Positions 34,305 to 43,124 of a stretch of DNA of 64,000 bases are shown in pieces (within the stretch, counting starts at the first letter, position 1; each line of letters begins with the position of its first letter). Both the position numbers and the translations under genes were made by a program. Where the stretch lies: NCBI RefSeq assembly GCF_026013415.1, contig NZ_JAPDOK010000001.1:189342-253341 (forward strand). The letters are read 5' to 3'. Under the pieces are notes generated by a model. It was given only the letters and a program-made list of their open reading frames with translations. It was not told where the DNA came from and ran no database searches. This DNA comes from Sphingomonas caeni (GTDB lineage: Bacteria > Pseudomonadota > Alphaproteobacteria > Sphingomonadales > Sphingomonadaceae).

Positions 34305-35195
34305 TTAACCCACCTTCTGGTCGCGCAGCCTTTGGATGATCCCGGAAAAGTCCTTGGCCCCATGGCCCTGCGCGACGAACTCCTCGTAGAGTTCGGCCGC
34401 CCGCGCGCCCATCGGCGTATCGGCGCAGGCATTCGCCGCGGCCTCCATCGCCAGCCGCAGATCCTTGAGCATCAGCGCCGCGGCGAACCCGCCCTGATAG
34501 TCGCGGTCCGCGGGGCTTTCGGGCCCCACGCCGGGGACGGGGCAATAGCTCGTCATCGACCAGCTCTGTCCCGAGCTCACCGAGGCGATGTCGTAGAATT
34601 TCTGAAGGTCGAGCCCGAGCTTCTCCGCCAGCACGAACGCCTCGCACGTCGCGATCATCTCCGCGCCGAGCAGCATGTTGTTGCACACCTTCGCCGCCTG
34701 GCCCGATCCGCTCGCGCCCGCATGGATCACCGCCTTGCCCATGTCGGCGAGGAAGGGCTCTGCCCTGGCAAAGCCCTGCTCGGTCCCGCCGACCATGAAG
34801 GTGAGCGTCCCCGCATTCGCGGCGGCAATCCCGCCCGAGACCGGCGCATCGACCGCGAGCAGCCCGCGCGCCTGCGCAGCTTCGGCCACGCGCCGCGCGG
34901 TATCGACGTCGATCGTCGAGCAGTCGATCAGGATCGCCGCCGGATCGGCATGCTCGAACACGGTCTCGCTATAGACGCTGTCGACATGCTTGCCCGCGGG
35001 CAGCATCGTCACGATCGCCTCGGCGCCCTTGATCGCGCCCGCCGCATCCTCGGCGGGCAGGCACCCCGCGAGCCGCGCGCGCTCGAGCGCATCGGCCGAC
35101 AGGTCGAAGGCGCGGACGTCATGCCCCGCCTTGGCAAGGTTCGCGGCCATCCCGCCGCCCATGTTTCCGAGCCCGATAAATGCGACGCGTGCCAC
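34305..35195 (-). CDS. mmsB: 3-Hydroxyisobutyrate dehydrogenase
   Basis: A 296-residue enzyme oxidising 3-hydroxyisobutyrate to methylmalonate semialdehyde in valine breakdown. The Rossmann motif GLGNMGGGM is at 8-16, DAPVSGGI at about 120 and catalytic Lys in GQAAKVCNNM at about 171. The GTG start follows the stop of the upstream small gene directly (TAGGTG) with GAGAAGG in front. Its place at the end of the valine operon supports the name. Confidence 0.94.
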   Translation of the reverse strand: MARVAFIGLGNMGGGMAANLAKAGHDVRAFDLSADALERARLAGCLPAEDAAGAIKGAEAIVTMLPAGKHVDSVYSETVFEHADPAAILIDCSTIDVDTARRVAEAAQARGLLAVDAPVSGGIAAANAGTLTFMVGGTEQGFARAEPFLADMGKAVIHAGASGSGQAAKVCNNMLLGAEMIATCEAFVLAEKLGLDLQKFYDIASVSSGQSWSMTSYCPVPGVGPESPADRDYQGGFAAALMLKDLRLAMEAAANACADTPMGARAAELYEEFVAQGHGAKDFSGIIQRLRDQKVG

Positions 35196-35420
35196 CTATG
35201 CCTTCTCCGAAATCTTGAGAAAAACCCCGGCCACGATCCAAAGCATCGCCGTGACAACAATACTCAGAGTGTAGAATTGAGCCAAGAACGACAGCGACGG
35301 GCCATCGTCGCGTCCGATCCAGGTTAAAGGGATCAGCACCGCCACGATCCACCAGAACACGATGAAAGCGCGCATTCGTCGCCCCGTTCGGCGATAAAAG
35401 GCGCGCATCCAGTCGGTCAT
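35196..35420 (-). CDS. Small membrane protein in the valine operon
   Basis: A 74-residue protein with two membrane segments (about 16-33 and 45-68) and a basic N-terminus. No family was recognised. Its ATG overlaps the enoyl-CoA hydratase stop (ATGA) and its stop abuts mmsB, so it is clearly translated within this operon. Confidence 0.75.
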   Translation of the reverse strand: MTDWMRAFYRRTGRRMRAFIVFWWIVAVLIPLTWIGRDDGPSLSFLAQFYTLSIVVTAMLWIVAGVFLKISEKA

Positions 35421-36190
35421 TTCCCCGTCCAGTTCCCCGGCCGTTTCTCGACGAACGCGCTCATGCCCTCGCTCTGATCCGCCGTCCCGAACAGCGCATG
35501 GAACAGCCGCCGCTCGAACGCGACGCCCTGCGCCAGCGTCGTCTCGAACGCCGCATTGACCATCTCCTTGTTGGCCTTGACCGCGAGCGGCGCCATCGAC
35601 GCGATCAGCGCCGCGGTCTTGACCGCCTCCTCGACCAGCTCGGCGGCGGGCAGGATGCGGCTCACCAGCCCGGCGCGCTCGGCCTCGGCGGCGTCCATCA
35701 TCCGGCCGGTCAGGCACATCTCCATCGCCTTGGCCTTGCCCACCGCGCGGGTCAGCCGCTGCGATCCGCCCATGCCCGGCGAGACGGCGAGCTTGATCTC
35801 GGGCTGGCCGAACTTGGCGGTGTCCGCCGCGAGGATGAAGTCGCACATCATCGCCACCTCGCACCCGCCACCCAGTGCATAGCCCGAAACCGCAGCGATG
35901 ATCGGCTTGCGCGTGCGGCAGAATGCGTCCCAGCCCGAGAAGAAGTCGTGGCCGTACATGTCGGCAAAGCCCTGCGCCTGCATCTCCTTGATGTCGGCGC
36001 CCGCGGCAAAGGCCTTCTCGCTGCCGGTCAGCACCGCGCAACCCTGCGACGGATCGGCATCGAAGGCGCGCATTGCGTCGAGCAGCTCGCTCAGCACCTG
36101 ACTGTTGAGCGCGTTGAGCGCCTGCGGCCGGTTGAGCGTCACCAGCGTCACGGCGCCGCGCTGTTCGACGAGGATGGTTTCGTAGGACAT
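35417..36190 (-). CDS. Enoyl-CoA hydratase
   Basis: A 257-residue crotonase-fold enzyme. Oxyanion-hole and catalytic blocks are [26 protein letters not shown] and [20 protein letters not shown], with the second catalytic Glu in this last block. In this context it hydrates methacrylyl-CoA. The start at 36190 makes a TGATG junction with the upstream stop; an ATG at 36205 is also in frame. Confidence 0.94.
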   Translation of the reverse strand: MSYETILVEQRGAVTLVTLNRPQALNALNSQVLSELLDAMRAFDADPSQGCAVLTGSEKAFAAGADIKEMQAQGFADMYGHDFFSGWDAFCRTRKPIIAAVSGYALGGGCEVAMMCDFILAADTAKFGQPEIKLAVSPGMGGSQRLTRAVGKAKAMEMCLTGRMMDAAEAERAGLVSRILPAAELVEEAVKTAALIASMAPLAVKANKEMVNAAFETTLAQGVAFERRLFHALFGTADQSEGMSAFVEKRPGNWTGK

Positions 36191-37212
36191 CAGATCGGGC
36201 TCCATGCTTCGTCATCGGGAAGCGGTTCGAAGAACGCATCGGTATCGGCTGCGGGTGCCCAATGCGGCGCGCCGTCCTTGTCGACCAGCAGCGCGCGGAC
36301 GCCCTCGCGGAAATCGGGATGGCGGATCAGGCGGACCATCAGCCCATATTCCATCCGCATCTCGTCGACGAAATGCGGCTGTTTGGGGCTCTCGACCAGC
36401 ATCCTGAGCGAGACCGCGCAGGCGGTGGGCGATTTCGAGCGGATCGTCGCGGCCTGGTCGCGCGCCCATTGATCCTTCTCGGCGTCGAGGCAGGCGAGGA
36501 TCTCCTCGAGCGTATCGGGCGCGAAGCAGCGGTCGATCAGCTCGAGCCGCCACATGATCGGCGCCACCGGCAGCTCGATCGAGGCTTCGTCGAGGATCGC
36601 CTGGACGCGGAACGGGTCCTTGGCGATGCGCGCCTTGACCCCCTCCAGCCGGTCCGACGGGATATAGTGGGTCGCCAGCCGCAGCGCCTGGCACTCGGCC
36701 CCGTTGAGCCGCGCGCCGGTGAGCGCCAGATATTGCGCGAGCCGCCCGCGCAGCCGCGACAGATAGCGCCCGCCGCCGACATCGGGGAAGATTCCGATCG
36801 TCGTCTCGGGCATCGCGAACATCGTGTTCTCGGTCGCGACGCGATAGCGGCACGGGCACGCAATCCCCACGCCGCCGCCCATCGTCACCCCGTCCATGAA
36901 GGCCACGCCGGCCTTGGGATAGGTGTACATCAGATGGTTGAGCCGATACTCGTCGAAGAAGAAGCTGCGCGCCGCGGCGTCCTGTCCCTCCACGGTCTTC
37001 GCGATCCCCACGACATCGCCGCCCGCGCAGAAGCCCCTGCCCTCGGCATGGTCGATCAGCACGATCCGCATCTCGGGATCGTCGCGCCATTCCAGCAAAG
37101 CGGCGGTCATCGCCCGCACCATATCGGTATTCAGCGAATGCAGTGCCTTGGGCCGGTTGAGCCGCAGGCGCCCCGCCGCGCCTTCCTTGTAGGCCCGAAT
37201 CTCGTCAGTCAT
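36190..37212 (-). CDS. 3-Hydroxyisobutyryl-CoA hydrolase
   Basis: A 340-residue crotonase-superfamily hydrolase releasing free 3-hydroxyisobutyrate, a step specific to valine catabolism. It is longer than hydratases and shows HIBCH features: [39 protein letters not shown] and a C-terminal [11 protein letters not shown]. It overlaps phaC at TGATG and the hydratase likewise. Confidence 0.93.
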   Translation of the reverse strand: MTDEIRAYKEGAAGRLRLNRPKALHSLNTDMVRAMTAALLEWRDDPEMRIVLIDHAEGRGFCAGGDVVGIAKTVEGQDAAARSFFFDEYRLNHLMYTYPKAGVAFMDGVTMGGGVGIACPCRYRVATENTMFAMPETTIGIFPDVGGGRYLSRLRGRLAQYLALTGARLNGAECQALRLATHYIPSDRLEGVKARIAKDPFRVQAILDEASIELPVAPIMWRLELIDRCFAPDTLEEILACLDAEKDQWARDQAATIRSKSPTACAVSLRMLVESPKQPHFVDEMRMEYGLMVRLIRHPDFREGVRALLVDKDGAPHWAPAADTDAFFEPLPDDEAWSPI

Positions 37213-38873
37213 CAGGGCGCCTTAGCGTAAGAACCGGGCGCGGGCTCGATTCCGTCCGCGATTTGGCGCGCCGGCAGCTTTTTCCCCGATCCGTGTTCGC
37301 CGAGCCACACGTCCCAGAGCGGCCACCACGAGCCCTCGTGCCGGGTCGCGGAGGCAAGCCATGCGTCGGCGCTGTCCGGCCGCGCATCGCTCGTCCAATA
37401 GCCATGCTTGTTGGCGGCAGGCGGATTGATGACGCCGGCATTGTGCCCCGATCCGCCGAGGATGAAGTCGGCCTCGAGCAGCTTCGCGCCGTCATAGACC
37501 GCACTCCACGCCGAGACATGATCCTCCTTGAGCGCGATCACCAGCATCGGCGTGGCGATCGCGGCGAGATCGATCGGCACGCCGTCCACCGCGAACCCCG
37601 AGCCGCGCAGCTTGTTCTCGAACAGCAGGTCGCGATTATACGATTTGAGGAAGCCCGCGGGAATCCGCGCGCCATCCTCGAACCAATAGAGCAGGTCGCT
37701 CGGCGGCGCGGGACGGTCGAGCAGATAATGGTTCACCACCGACGACCAGATCAGATCGTTCGCGCGCATTGCCGCAAACAGCCGCTGCAGCTCCACGCTG
37801 TCGATAAAGCCCTGCCGGTCGACATGCCCTTCGAGCGCGGCCAGATGCGCCTCGTGCACAAAGGCCGACCAGTCGCGCATATCGGCGAAATCGACCATCG
37901 ATCCGATCAGCGTGGCCGAATTGACCTCGCCGCCACGCCCCGTCGCCGCAAGCCACGCCAGCGCGATCGCGACGAGCGTGCCGCCAAGGCAGAAGGCGAA
38001 CAGATCGGGCTTCTCGCCCGTCCGCTCGCGCACCACCGCGATTGCCTCGACGATCCCTTCGAGGACGTACGACCCGACATCGGCGTCGCGATGCGCCTCG
38101 GTCGGGTTGACCCAGGAGATGACGAACACCGTCCGCCCCTGATCGACCAGCCACTTCACCAGGCTCTGCCGCGGCACCAGGTCGATCATGTAGAAGCGGT
38201 TCACCAGCGGGGGCACGTAGAGCAGCGGCTCGGCGGCGACGTCCGCGGTGGCGGGATCGTATTGGATCAGCTGGAACAGCCGGTTCTGGAACACGACCTT
38301 GCCCGGGGTCGCGGCGATGGTCTCGCCCTTCACGAAGGCGCCCGGATCGGACCGGCGCTGCACCAGCCCCTTGCCGCTCGCCAGATCCTCGACGAGGTTC
38401 TTGAAGCCCTGGGCGAGGTTCGCCCCCTTGGTCTCCAGCGTCCGCTGGACCACGTCCGGATTGGTCATCGCGAAATTGCTGGGGCTGACCGCGTTCAGAT
38501 ACTGGTCGAGCAGGAATCGCACCATCGCGCTTTCGTCGCCCTTGCCCACCAGCGAACGCAGTTGCTCCGACGCCAGCAGATAGGCGTCGCGGAGCGTCCG
38601 GTAATAGGGGTCCTCGGCCCATGCCGCCGCCGAAAAGCGCCGGTCGCGCACCTTCTCGCCCGGCTCGGGGGACCAGGCCTTCATCCAGAAATCGCCCCAT
38701 TGCCGGGCGGCATCCATCTGCACCGCGAACAGATCCACGGGCTTCATTCCGCTGGCAAAGTCCGCCATCGCCCCCGCCACCGCGAACGGATCATAGGGCT
38801 GGGTCGCGGGCAGCTTCATCGCCTTGGTCATGGCCTCCGCGGCGTCATGCCAGGTTTTCACCGGATCGCTCAT
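37212..38873 (-). CDS. phaC: Class I poly(3-hydroxyalkanoate) synthase
   Basis: A 553-residue PhaC. The alpha/beta-hydrolase domain has the PHA-synthase lipase-box variant F-C-L-G-G-T with nucleophile Cys295, and the partners Asp451 (KEDH) and His477 (GSGHNAG). The N-terminal block around SNFAMTNPDVVQ and YVPPLVNRFYMIDL is also typical. It polymerises hydroxyacyl-CoAs into storage polyester. It overlaps its neighbours on both sides (ATGA and TGATG), so it is built into the valine catabolic operon. No phaA, phaB, phasin or phaR is nearby. Confidence 0.93.
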   Translation of the reverse strand: MSDPVKTWHDAAEAMTKAMKLPATQPYDPFAVAGAMADFASGMKPVDLFAVQMDAARQWGDFWMKAWSPEPGEKVRDRRFSAAAWAEDPYYRTLRDAYLLASEQLRSLVGKGDESAMVRFLLDQYLNAVSPSNFAMTNPDVVQRTLETKGANLAQGFKNLVEDLASGKGLVQRRSDPGAFVKGETIAATPGKVVFQNRLFQLIQYDPATADVAAEPLLYVPPLVNRFYMIDLVPRQSLVKWLVDQGRTVFVISWVNPTEAHRDADVGSYVLEGIVEAIAVVRERTGEKPDLFAFCLGGTLVAIALAWLAATGRGGEVNSATLIGSMVDFADMRDWSAFVHEAHLAALEGHVDRQGFIDSVELQRLFAAMRANDLIWSSVVNHYLLDRPAPPSDLLYWFEDGARIPAGFLKSYNRDLLFENKLRGSGFAVDGVPIDLAAIATPMLVIALKEDHVSAWSAVYDGAKLLEADFILGGSGHNAGVINPPAANKHGYWTSDARPDSADAWLASATRHEGSWWPLWDVWLGEHGSGKKLPARQIADGIEPAPGSYAKAP

Positions 38874-40015
38874 TGCCGCGTCAGCTCGCGCCCGACGATC
38901 ATCCGCATCACCTGGTTCGTCCCCTCGAGGATCGAATTGACGCGCAGGTCGCGCCAGAAACGCTCGATCGGATAGTCCTTCAGATAGCCGTATCCGCCAT
39001 ACAGCTGGAGCGCCCGGTCGGTCACCGAGCTCGCCGTATCGGTGGCGAAGCGCTTGGCCATCGCCGCGAACTTGGTCTTGTCGGGCGCGCCCGCGGTCAC
39101 CTTGGCCGCCGCGAGATAGAGCAGCGCCCGCGCCGCCTCGAGCTCGGTCGCCATGTCCGCGAGCACGAACTGGGTGTTCTGGAAATCGGCGATCGGCTTG
39201 CCGAACTGCTGGCGCTCCTTGGTGTACTTCACCGCCTCGTCGAGGCAACGCTGCGCCCCGCCCAACGAGGTCGCGCCGATATTGAGCCGCCCGCCGTCGA
39301 GCCCCATCATCGCAATGCGGAACCCCTCGCCCTCGCCGCCGACGATATTCTCGGCCGGCACGCGGACATTCTCGAAGGTCACCGCCGCGGTCGGGCTGGC
39401 ATTCCAGCCGAGCTTGCGTTCCTTGGCACCGAAGCTGACCCCGGGCATGTCCTTCTCGATGACGAGGCAGGTGATGCCTTTTGGCCCCTCGACCCCGGTG
39501 CGTACCATGGTGACGTAGATGTCGTTGACGCCGGCGCCCGAGATGAACTGCTTCGAGCCATTGACCACCCAATGGTCGCCGTCGCGCAGCGCCTTGGTCT
39601 TGAGCGCGGCGGCGTCCGAGCCCGAGCTCGGTTCGGTCAGGCAATAGCTCGCCATCGTCTCCATGCTGATGAGGCCCGGCAGATACTTGTCCTTCACCGC
39701 CTGCCCGCCGAACCGGTCGATCATCCAGGTCGCCATGTTGTGGATCGAGATGAAGGCGCTGGTCGGCACGCAGCCATAGGCCATCGCCTCCATGATCAGC
39801 GCCGCCTCGAGCCGTCCCAGCCCGATCCCGCCACTCTCTTCGGAGACATAGATCGAGGCGAAGCCCAGCTCGGCTGCGGCCTTGATGGTATCGCGTGGGA
39901 AGATGTGGTTCTCGTCCCATTCGGCCGCGTGCGGCGCGATCGCGTCGGCGGTGAACTGGCGCGCCATCTCCTGGATCTGGAGCTGCTCGTCGGTGAGTTC
40001 GAACTGGGTGGTCAT
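38870..40015 (-). CDS. Acyl-CoA dehydrogenase (probable isobutyryl-CoA dehydrogenase)
   Basis: A 381-residue FAD enzyme. ACAD blocks: YCLTEPSSGSDAAAL, then RQQFGKPIADFQ and the C-terminal RVNSILEGTNQVMRMIVGREL. It opens the valine operon and probably oxidises isobutyryl-CoA to methacrylyl-CoA, the substrate of the hydratase downstream. Substrate is inferred from context and similarity to ACAD8-type enzymes. Confidence 0.9.
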   Translation of the reverse strand: MTTQFELTDEQLQIQEMARQFTADAIAPHAAEWDENHIFPRDTIKAAAELGFASIYVSEESGGIGLGRLEAALIMEAMAYGCVPTSAFISIHNMATWMIDRFGGQAVKDKYLPGLISMETMASYCLTEPSSGSDAAALKTKALRDGDHWVVNGSKQFISGAGVNDIYVTMVRTGVEGPKGITCLVIEKDMPGVSFGAKERKLGWNASPTAAVTFENVRVPAENIVGGEGEGFRIAMMGLDGGRLNIGATSLGGAQRCLDEAVKYTKERQQFGKPIADFQNTQFVLADMATELEAARALLYLAAAKVTAGAPDKTKFAAMAKRFATDTASSVTDRALQLYGGYGYLKDYPIERFWRDLRVNSILEGTNQVMRMIVGRELTRQ

Positions 40016-40091
40016 GCCCTGCTTTCCGGGGGTTCCTGTAAAGAGCTCCCCCTAGTCCCGCTGTTCCCCGAACGCAAAGTTGCAGCGGATA

Positions 40092-41036
40092 CTATTCCGC
40101 CAGCACCGTCTCATGCAGCACCCGCTCGGCGAACAGCCGGTTGGCAAGCGGGATATCGTTGCGTTCGTACCAGCGCGGCAAGGGCAGCCCCTTCTCCCAC
40201 GCCGCCGCCTCGGTGAGCGTGCCGCCCGAATGCGGCGTATCGGGAAAGAGCTTGCTGATCGGATCGGCAAAGGCCGCGTCGGCGCTGACGATCTCCCAGC
40301 CATCGGCCTTCAGCGCCGCGACCAGATCGGGGATGTACATCGCCGCAAGGTCGGTTTCGTGGAGCAGCATCACATGGATCGGCGAGCGCCCCCAGGTCCC
40401 AATCGCGAGATCGTCGTAGAAATCGGCGGCGAGCACGTGCGATTCGACATAGAGCGCCTTGAGCGCGTCCATATCGATCGTCTTGCCCGCGCGTTTCGCG
40501 GCGATGGTGAGCGATTCCATGTTCCAGTCCGAGGCCTCGGCGGTGACGTACCCGTTCCGATACCCCCGTGCCGCCAGCCCCGCGCGCACCGCGTCGCGCT
40601 TGGCCTTGTCCGCGCCGCCCTCGTCGAGGAACGGAAAGCGGAACCAGGGCCGAAAGCCGGGCTGTTGGCGCAGCCACGCATCGGCCTTGTCGATGTTGGC
40701 GAGATAGTCCTCGGCGCTCATCGCGTTCAGGTGCGGGTGGTTCCAGCTGTGATTGCCGATCACATGCCCCGCCGCGACATAGGCCGCGATCCGCCGCTCG
40801 CCGCCCTTGCCGTCCTCATTGAGCAGAAAGCCCGGATTGACGAAGAACGCGACCTGCGGAACGCCCGCCATGCGCAGCCCCGCGATCAGCCGATCGGTGC
40901 GCTGGTCGGGCGTCAGGAAGGCGCCGCGGTTGCGCGGCACATCGTCGAAGGTCAGCGCGATCCGCTTCGGCGCGGCGGCAGCGGGAAGCGCAACCAGCAC
41001 CGCAAGCACCAGCATCAGCTTCGCCCAAATCCGCAT
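40092..41036 (-). CDS. Secreted polysaccharide deacetylase (NodB domain)
   Basis: A 314-residue exported enzyme. After the signal peptide (about 1-22), the NodB motif 1 LTFDDVP and the metal-binding HSWNHPH (HxxxxH) are present, with later blocks FRFPFLDEGG and LLHETD. It probably removes acetyl groups from cell-wall or exopolysaccharide sugars. The ATG at 41036 is preferred over a TTG at 41054. It lies 76 bases upstream of the acyl-CoA dehydrogenase end region and is divergent from the AraC gene. Confidence 0.88.
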   Translation of the reverse strand: MRIWAKLMLVLAVLVALPAAAAPKRIALTFDDVPRNRGAFLTPDQRTDRLIAGLRMAGVPQVAFFVNPGFLLNEDGKGGERRIAAYVAAGHVIGNHSWNHPHLNAMSAEDYLANIDKADAWLRQQPGFRPWFRFPFLDEGGADKAKRDAVRAGLAARGYRNGYVTAEASDWNMESLTIAAKRAGKTIDMDALKALYVESHVLAADFYDDLAIGTWGRSPIHVMLLHETDLAAMYIPDLVAALKADGWEIVSADAAFADPISKLFPDTPHSGGTLTEAAAWEKGLPLPRWYERNDIPLANRLFAERVLHETVLAE

Positions 41037-41106
41037 GCGCAAACCCCTCTCCAATCTTGCTCGCCGGAATAGACGTTACGGCCCCGGAGCGCCATAAGCC
41101 GCGGCG

Positions 41107-42159
41107 ATGACCCGGATGATCCTCATCGACACCTGCCTGCGCCTTCTTTCGGTAGGCCAGCTGTTGCTGATCGCGCTGGTGGTGGCGCGCAGCTCCGCGC
41201 CGTTGCGGATCCGCGCGACGACGGTGCTGCTGCTCGTCTGCATCGCCTCCTATCTCGCCAACGTCGCGCCGGTGCTCGACCTGTGGCAGTCGCCGGTCTG
41301 GGCGCCGGTCCAGCTCGCCTCGCAGGCGGCGCCACTGCTGCTGTGGATCTTCGCGCACCAGATCCTCGAACGCCCGGTCGACCGCCGCGTCGTGCTGATC
41401 TCGATCGCGATCATCCTCGGCTGCTGGGCGAACTTCCTCCTCGCGACCCATTGGACGCGCACCTATCCGATGGTCGCCGACATCTCCTATCACCTGCTGG
41501 CTGCGCTGCTGACGCTGCACGCGATCTGGATCGCCTGGCGCGAGCGCGGCGACGACCTGATCGAGAAGCGCCGCCTGTTCCGCGCGGGCTTCGTCATCCT
41601 GGTCGGCGTCCAGGCGCTGTGCGTGATCGGGGCCGAGAGCTGGTACGGCTTCGCCAATACCGAGCCGCGGCTGCTCGTCGTCCAGTCGGCGGGGACATTG
41701 CTCACCGTGATGCTGCTTGGCGCGGTGCTGCTGTCGAGCAATGGCGAGCTGCTGTTCGACGCCGACGCCGCGCCGCCGCCGCGCCCGGCCCTCTCCCCCG
41801 CCGAGCAGGTCCTCAACAACAAGCTCGACGCGGCGATGGCCGCCCATGTCTATCGCGAGCCCAACCTCAGCATCGGCGCGCTGGCCGACAGGCTCGACGT
41901 CCCCGAGCATCGCCTGCGCGCGCTGATCAACCAGCGGCTCGGCTATCGCAACTTCTCCGCCTTTCTCAACGCGCACCGCATCGCCGATGCCCGCGCCTGG
42001 CTGGGCGACCCGGCCAAGGTCGACCTGCCCGTCCTCACCCTGGCGATGGATCTCGGTTACGGCAGCCTTGCCCCGTTCAACCGCGCCTTCCGCGACGCGA
42101 CCGGCCAGACCCCCACCGATTACCGCCGCGCCGCGTTCGCCATTCCTGAAAATCCCTGA
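41107..42159 (+). CDS. Seven-helix membrane protein with C-terminal AraC DNA-binding domain
   Basis: A 350-residue regulator. Residues 1-225 hold seven predicted membrane helices; residues about 240-345 are an AraC/XylS double helix-turn-helix (LSIGALADRLDVPEHRLRALIN and the second helix pair ending FNRAFRDATGQTPTDYRR). It may sense a membrane or lipophilic signal. The sterol desaturase follows 94 bases later on the same strand and may be its target. Confidence 0.88.
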   Translation: MTRMILIDTCLRLLSVGQLLLIALVVARSSAPLRIRATTVLLLVCIASYLANVAPVLDLWQSPVWAPVQLASQAAPLLLWIFAHQILERPVDRRVVLISIAIILGCWANFLLATHWTRTYPMVADISYHLLAALLTLHAIWIAWRERGDDLIEKRRLFRAGFVILVGVQALCVIGAESWYGFANTEPRLLVVQSAGTLLTVMLLGAVLLSSNGELLFDADAAPPPRPALSPAEQVLNNKLDAAMAAHVYREPNLSIGALADRLDVPEHRLRALINQRLGYRNFSAFLNAHRIADARAWLGDPAKVDLPVLTLAMDLGYGSLAPFNRAFRDATGQTPTDYRRAAFAIPENP

Positions 42160-42253
42160 TCGATTTCGAAATCGGCGCTATTTTTCCAGCGCCGCAGCGA
42201 CGGCGCGAGCGCCCGCCACTAGCCGGTCCCCACCGAACAACGGGAGACAGGCA

Positions 42254-43081
42254 ATGCCCGAATGGATACCCAGTGGGATCAGGCGCTTCGCCGATCACGG
42301 CGTGGAAATGTTCGCGATCGAGATGATGCGCTATCTCGTCGCGGCCGGCAGCGTGACCTTGCTGCTATGGCTGGCCAGGGGCTGGACCCTGCCCCGCCGC
42401 ATCCAGGCGCGCATGGCCGGCTGGAGCGATCGCCGCCGCGAATTCGTCAATTCGCTGATCTCGGTCGGCATCTTCGCGCTCACCAGCATCTACATCTTCG
42501 CCATGGTCGAGGCGGGCTATTACAGCATCCCCTTCGCCCCGCCCCCGCTCTGGCTCGGGCTGGCCGAGATCATCGGCCTCGTCCTCGCGCACGACGCCTA
42601 TTTCTACTGGATGCACCGGGCCCTGCACAGCCGCCTCATGTTCCGCCGCGCGCATCTGGAGCATCATCTCTCGCGCACCCCGACGCCCTGGGCAGCCTAT
42701 AGCTTCGCCCCGATCGAGGGGCTGTTCGAGGCCTCGTTCGTCCCGCTGATGCTCGTGCTGACGCCGATCCACGGCGTGGCGCTGCTCGCCTTCGTGCTCC
42801 ACCAGATCATCCGGAACGTGATCGGCCATATGGGGCACGAGCTCGCCTGGCCCGGCTTCACCCGTTCGCGCTGGACCGGCTGGCTCACCACCACCACCCA
42901 TCACGACCTCCACCACAGCCAGGGCAACCACAATTTCGGGCTCTACTTCACCTGGTGGGACCGCTGGATGGGCACCGAACACCCCCGCTACCACGAGGCC
43001 TTCGAGACTGCGGCGATCCCGTGGTTCGGCAGGAAGAATGTGGTCGCGACGGCCCCTGAACCGCTACCGTTCGAATTTTGA
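42254..43081 (+). CDS. Sterol desaturase / fatty acid hydroxylase family protein
   Basis: A 275-residue membrane protein with about five membrane segments. The di-iron histidine boxes are complete: HDAYFYWMHR, HLEHH and HHDLHH. Family members hydroxylate or desaturate sterols, carotenoids or fatty acyl chains; the substrate is not evident. The ATG at 42254 follows GGGAGACAGG. A good intrinsic terminator follows. Confidence 0.9.
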   Translation: MPEWIPSGIRRFADHGVEMFAIEMMRYLVAAGSVTLLLWLARGWTLPRRIQARMAGWSDRRREFVNSLISVGIFALTSIYIFAMVEAGYYSIPFAPPPLWLGLAEIIGLVLAHDAYFYWMHRALHSRLMFRRAHLEHHLSRTPTPWAAYSFAPIEGLFEASFVPLMLVLTPIHGVALLAFVLHQIIRNVIGHMGHELAWPGFTRSRWTGWLTTTTHHDLHHSQGNHNFGLYFTWWDRWMGTEHPRYHEAFETAAIPWFGRKNVVATAPEPLPFEF

Positions 43082-43093
43082 AGAGGCACCCCT

Positions 43094-43123
43094 CCTCCCC
43101 CGGGCGACCGGGGGAGGCTTTTT
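43094..43123 (+). terminator. Intrinsic terminator of the sterol desaturase gene
   Basis: CCTCCCCCGG (43094-43103) pairs perfectly with 43108-43117 around GCGA, followed by CTTTTT. Confidence 0.88.
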
Positions 43124-43124
43124 C

